A stretch of 15,850 nt of DNA, taken from NCBI GenBank assembly GCA_023388675.1, contig JAEWFU010000055.1, positions 1 through 15,850 of the forward strand, in the 5' to 3' direction. This DNA is from Pseudomonadota bacterium. Lineage in GTDB: Bacteria > Pseudomonadota > Alphaproteobacteria > Rhizobiales > Rhizobiaceae. The position numbers and the translations under genes were made by a program. The notes below the pieces were generated by a model, which ran no database searches, was not told the DNA's origin, and worked only from the letters and a program-made list of their open reading frames with translations. Positions 13,534 through 15,850 of the stretch are shown piece by piece. Position 1 is the first letter of the stretch, and each line of letters opens with the position of its first letter.

Positions 13534-14655
13534 TCAAATCTTTCCGGGGAAGTAGTGCTGGTAGGCGAGCTTGTAGTCCGGCGCGTTCTGCAAGGTGTAG
13601 AACACCACCCGCTCGCACCAGGCCTTCTGGCTCTCGACCACCTTGGCGAAGAACTCGTCTTCCATCAGCGGTGGCAGGATCTTATCCCACGCATCGAGCT
13701 GGGCCTTGAGAACGTCGTCGGGCGTGCGCACGACATTCACCCCGGATTCGCTCTGCAGCTTGGCAAGGTCGCTGGAATACTGGTCCATCGCCAGCGCCGT
13801 GTTCGACAAATGCACCGATTCAACGGCGTATTTGAGAATGGCCTGCAGGTCGTCGTCGAGACTCTCGAACTTGTCCTTGTTGAAGATGAACTCGAAGGAT
13901 TCCGATGCCTGGTGGTAGGAGGCGAGCATGAAGTTCTTGGCCACGTCCTGGGCACCGAAGCGCATATCGGACGTAGGGTTGTTGAACTCGAACGCGTCGA
14001 TCACGCCGCGCTCCATCGCCGGCACAATTTCGCCGCCCGGCAACTGCGCCACCGAGCAGCCCATCGCCTGGAAAAGGTCGGCCGCAAGGCCCACCGTGCG
14101 GTATTTGAGGCCGCTGAGCTGCCCGGCGTTTTCGATGGGATTCTTGAACCAGCCAAGCGGCTGCGCTGGCATTCCGAAGGCAAAGAAACCGACGACGTTC
14201 AGTCCGAGAATGTCCTGCGTCAGCTCGCGATAGAACTCGTTGCCGCCGCCGTGATACATCCATGCAATCATCTGCGTGGCGTCGGCGCCGAAGACCGGGC
14301 CGGTCCCGAACAGTGATGCGGCCTTGTTCTTGCCATACCAATAGACCGGCACGTTGTGCGCCGCGTCAAGGATGCCGTCATGGCAGGCGTCCTGTACCTG
14401 GAACGCGCCGACGATCGCCCCTGCAGGCAGCAGGTCGATCTTCAGCCGGCCACCTGACATCAACTCGACGCGCTCGACATATTGTTGCGCCATCTCCTGG
14501 AAAACGTCGGACGTCGGCCAGGACGATTGCATGCGCAGCAGCACCGGCGCTTGCGCCAGAACCGCAGGCGCGGCCAGCGTGGTTGCGGCGGCGGCGCCGG
14601 CACCCAGGGTCGAATTGCGCAGAAACCTGCGGCGAGAAATCGCAGCTTCAGTCAT
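13534..14655 (-). CDS. dctP: TRAP substrate-binding protein, DctP/TakP-like, Tat-exported
   Basis: The 373-residue periplasmic protein captures the substrate for DctQM. Its start has a twin-arginine motif, SRRRFLRN (7-14), then a hydrophobic stretch ending AVLA (31-34), so export by the Tat system is expected. The ligand-binding part includes MQSSWPTSD (42-50), KYRTVG with Arg186 as the carboxylate-binding arginine of the family, and AFEFNNPTSD (221-230). These features fit the branch that includes TakP and lactate- or chloroaromatic-type proteins, which bind 2-oxo or hydroxy acids, often with a cation. The exact ligand is unknown. The ATG at 14655 follows GGGAGGAG on the minus strand. It is the first gene of the operon. 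Confidence 0.92.
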   Translation of the reverse strand: MTEAAISRRRFLRNSTLGAGAAAATTLAAPAVLAQAPVLLRMQSSWPTSDVFQEMAQQYVERVELMSGGRLKIDLLPAGAIVGAFQVQDACHDGILDAAHNVPVYWYGKNKAASLFGTGPVFGADATQMIAWMYHGGGNEFYRELTQDILGLNVVGFFAFGMPAQPLGWFKNPIENAGQLSGLKYRTVGLAADLFQAMGCSVAQLPGGEIVPAMERGVIDAFEFNNPTSDMRFGAQDVAKNFMLASYHQASESFEFIFNKDKFESLDDDLQAILKYAVESVHLSNTALAMDQYSSDLAKLQSESGVNVVRTPDDVLKAQLDAWDKILPPLMEDEFFAKVVESQKAWCERVVFYTLQNAPDYKLAYQHYFPGKI

Positions 14656-14724
14656 TCTATCTCCTCCCAAATAAGCTGAGTCTTATGTTTTTTATGAATT
14701 CAGCCTGCATACATTATGATATCT

Positions 14725-14740
14725 GGTTGCTGTTGCAACC
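14725..14740. promoter_or_regulatory. GGTTGC-N4-GCAACC operator-like dyad before dctP
   Basis: A perfect 16-base dyad lies about 70 bases before dctP. On the minus strand TTGCAA inside it and TAATGT 16 bases on could form a weak promoter for the TRAP operon, so a regulator bound here would cover the -35. The 199-base divergent gap also carries CCGGTC-N6-GACCGG (14766-14783). Confidence 0.45.
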
Positions 14741-14765
14741 GTTTTCGACACCCCCGGTTGTCGTG

Positions 14766-14783
14766 CCGGTCACATGCGACCGG
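14766..14783. promoter_or_regulatory. CCGGTC-N6-GACCGG dyad before the LysE gene
   Basis: A perfect 6-base inverted repeat with a 6-base spacer lies 86 bases before the exporter start. It may serve the exporter or the TRAP operon. No regulator gene lies beside it in the window. Confidence 0.35.
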
Positions 14784-14869
14784 ATGACGGATGCATGCCA
14801 CTCGTGTACGGGACGGCAATAGGCTAATGGCGGGACGGAATCCGCCAGCCCGACACGAGGCCACCGCGT

Positions 14870-15499
14870 ATGGACTTCATTCCCGAATTCGCCGTCATCG
14901 CCCAGTTTGCGATCGCGACCCTCATCATCGCCATCACGCCCGGTCCCGACATGACGCTGTTTGTCGGGCGGACGCTGTCTCAAGGGCGCGCGGTCGCAAA
15001 CTGGGCGATGACCGGCATCCTCATTCATACCCTGCTGGTCGCGCTCGGCCTTTCGGCACTGATCGTTGCCTCGCCGCAGACCTTCCTCGCGCTCAAGATA
15101 TTCGGGGCTGGCTATCTGATCTGGCTGGCCGTCCAGGCGATCCGCAAGGGCGCGGCATTCTCGCCGGAAAAGGCTGCCGGTCCGCGGCGGTCGCTGGCGG
15201 GCAACTGGGCGATGGGCATCGCCATCAACCTGCTCAATCCGAAGATCGTGCTGTTCTTCATGACCTTCCTGCCGCAGTTCGTCTCGGCAAGCGATCCGCA
15301 TGCGCCGCAGAAACTGTTGTTCCTCGGGCTGCTCTTTATCCCTATCTCATTGCCGGTCACCGTCCCGATGGTGCTGGCCGCCGATGGTTTCGCCTCGATG
15401 CTCAAGCGCATGCCGCGGGTCATGCGCGTCATCGATTATCTCTTTGCGGGGATATTTTCGGCCTTTGCCATCCGGATTCTGACCGCGTCGGCCCGATAG
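14870..15499 (+). CDS. LysE/RhtB family amino-acid exporter
   Basis: The 209-residue protein has the LysE/RhtB layout of about six membrane helices. The first helix ends with the family motif ITPGPDMTL (22-30), followed by the GR-x2-SQGRAVA loop. A second typical stretch is GIAINLLNPKIVLFFMTFLPQF. Members export amino acids or similar metabolites, such as homoserine, threonine or leucine, by proton-driven antiport; the substrate cannot be read here. The ATG at 14870 has GAGG about 9 bases upstream. The gene is divergent from the TRAP operon, and its stop is 12 bases from the convergent gene on its right. Confidence 0.92.
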   Translation: MDFIPEFAVIAQFAIATLIIAITPGPDMTLFVGRTLSQGRAVANWAMTGILIHTLLVALGLSALIVASPQTFLALKIFGAGYLIWLAVQAIRKGAAFSPEKAAGPRRSLAGNWAMGIAINLLNPKIVLFFMTFLPQFVSASDPHAPQKLLFLGLLFIPISLPVTVPMVLAADGFASMLKRMPRVMRVIDYLFAGIFSAFAIRILTASAR

Positions 15500-15511
15500 C
15501 AGCGGCGCGGT

Positions 15512-15850
15512 TCAGCGACCATGCAGCCAGACGCCCGACGAGCGCCCGGCCACGGCCCAGTACGCAATACCCGCCACCAGGCCGCAGGCGAGCATGATCA
15601 GGAAGGGAAACGTGTCGGCGCTTGAGACTGGCACGGAATGTTCCCACGCGAGCAGCGCGGCAGCGCCTGCCACGCCAGCGCCGGCAAGTGCGTGGAACAG
15701 CCAGTCGCGGCGGCCGAGAAATTCGGCGACCAGGATCGCCGCCAGAGCCGGCGCAAAAGCATGATAGGCGAACAGGGCGGCAAGCACGGACACCATCAGG
15801 TAGAACGGCCCGTCCAGCACGGGTAGCGGGCTGTCCGGCTCTCCGCTGCC
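15512..15850 (-). CDS. Membrane protein of unknown function, C-terminal part
   Basis: The frame is open from the right edge to the TGA at 15512-15514 and gives 113 visible residues. A GTG at 15820 could start it, but the frame continues upstream without a stop, so the 5' end is probably outside the window. Three or four hydrophobic segments are seen, around MVSVLAALFAYHAFAPALAAIL, ALAGAGVAGAAALLAW and FPFLIMLACGLVAGIAYW. A short basic end, RSSGVWLHGR, follows. I do not recognise the family. Confidence 0.6.
   Translation of the reverse strand, partial: GSGEPDSPLPVLDGPFYLMVSVLAALFAYHAFAPALAAILVAEFLGRRDWLFHALAGAGVAGAAALLAWEHSVPVSSADTFPFLIMLACGLVAGIAYWAVAGRSSGVWLHGR

Overview
The window is high-GC DNA from an alphaproteobacterium, most likely order Rhizobiales and close to the Mesorhizobium/Phyllobacteriaceae group. 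This is inferred from the Ffh-chorismate mutase-GNAT-S16 gene order, the DUF1236 protein, the FixJ/FixK-type regulators, and the intergenic palindromes starting CCCCTCATCCGG. No database search was possible, so the genus is an inference.

Region 1 (1-2290, + strand) is a low-oxygen regulatory block. It holds the last 21 codons of a FixJ-type LuxR response regulator, a stand-alone receiver with a worn active site, a FixK-type Crp/Fnr regulator and a tandem universal stress protein. A FixK/FNR-type box (80-93) lies before the receiver gene, and a TACGTA-type dyad (534-551) lies before fixK. This suggests a FixJ to FixK relay with feedback. A terminator closes the block.

Region 2 (2371-5558, - strand) is a translation and protein-targeting operon: ffh (SRP GTPase), an AroQ-type chorismate mutase, a RimJ/RimL-like acetyltransferase and rpsP. 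A CTTGAC-type promoter and a leader of about 190 nt with a strong hairpin precede ffh. Two hairpins end the operon directly after rpsP, and the usual rimM-trmD do not follow. The two convergent terminator regions of regions 1 and 2 share a perfect 20-bp inverted repeat. In each, the linker TCAGACTGCTGACAA joins an upstream GC hairpin to the terminator hairpin.

Region 3 (5581-11262) is chromosomal housekeeping: a secreted SH3/DUF1236 protein, a flavin amine oxidase, an MltB-type lytic transglycosylase, argG and an unrecognised exported protein. Intergenic palindromic repeats lie between the transglycosylase and argG.

Region 4 (11267-14740, - strand) is a complete TRAP transporter operon: a Tat-exported DctP, a hairpin, DctQ and DctM with overlapping ends, and a 58-residue membrane protein. 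The divergent right end carries a LysE/RhtB exporter and the 3' part of an unrecognised membrane protein. No rRNA, tRNA, CRISPR, phage or IS genes were seen. The most unusual items are the paired linker-terminators, the rpsP breakpoint, the ffh leader, and the FixK box with its degenerate receiver.
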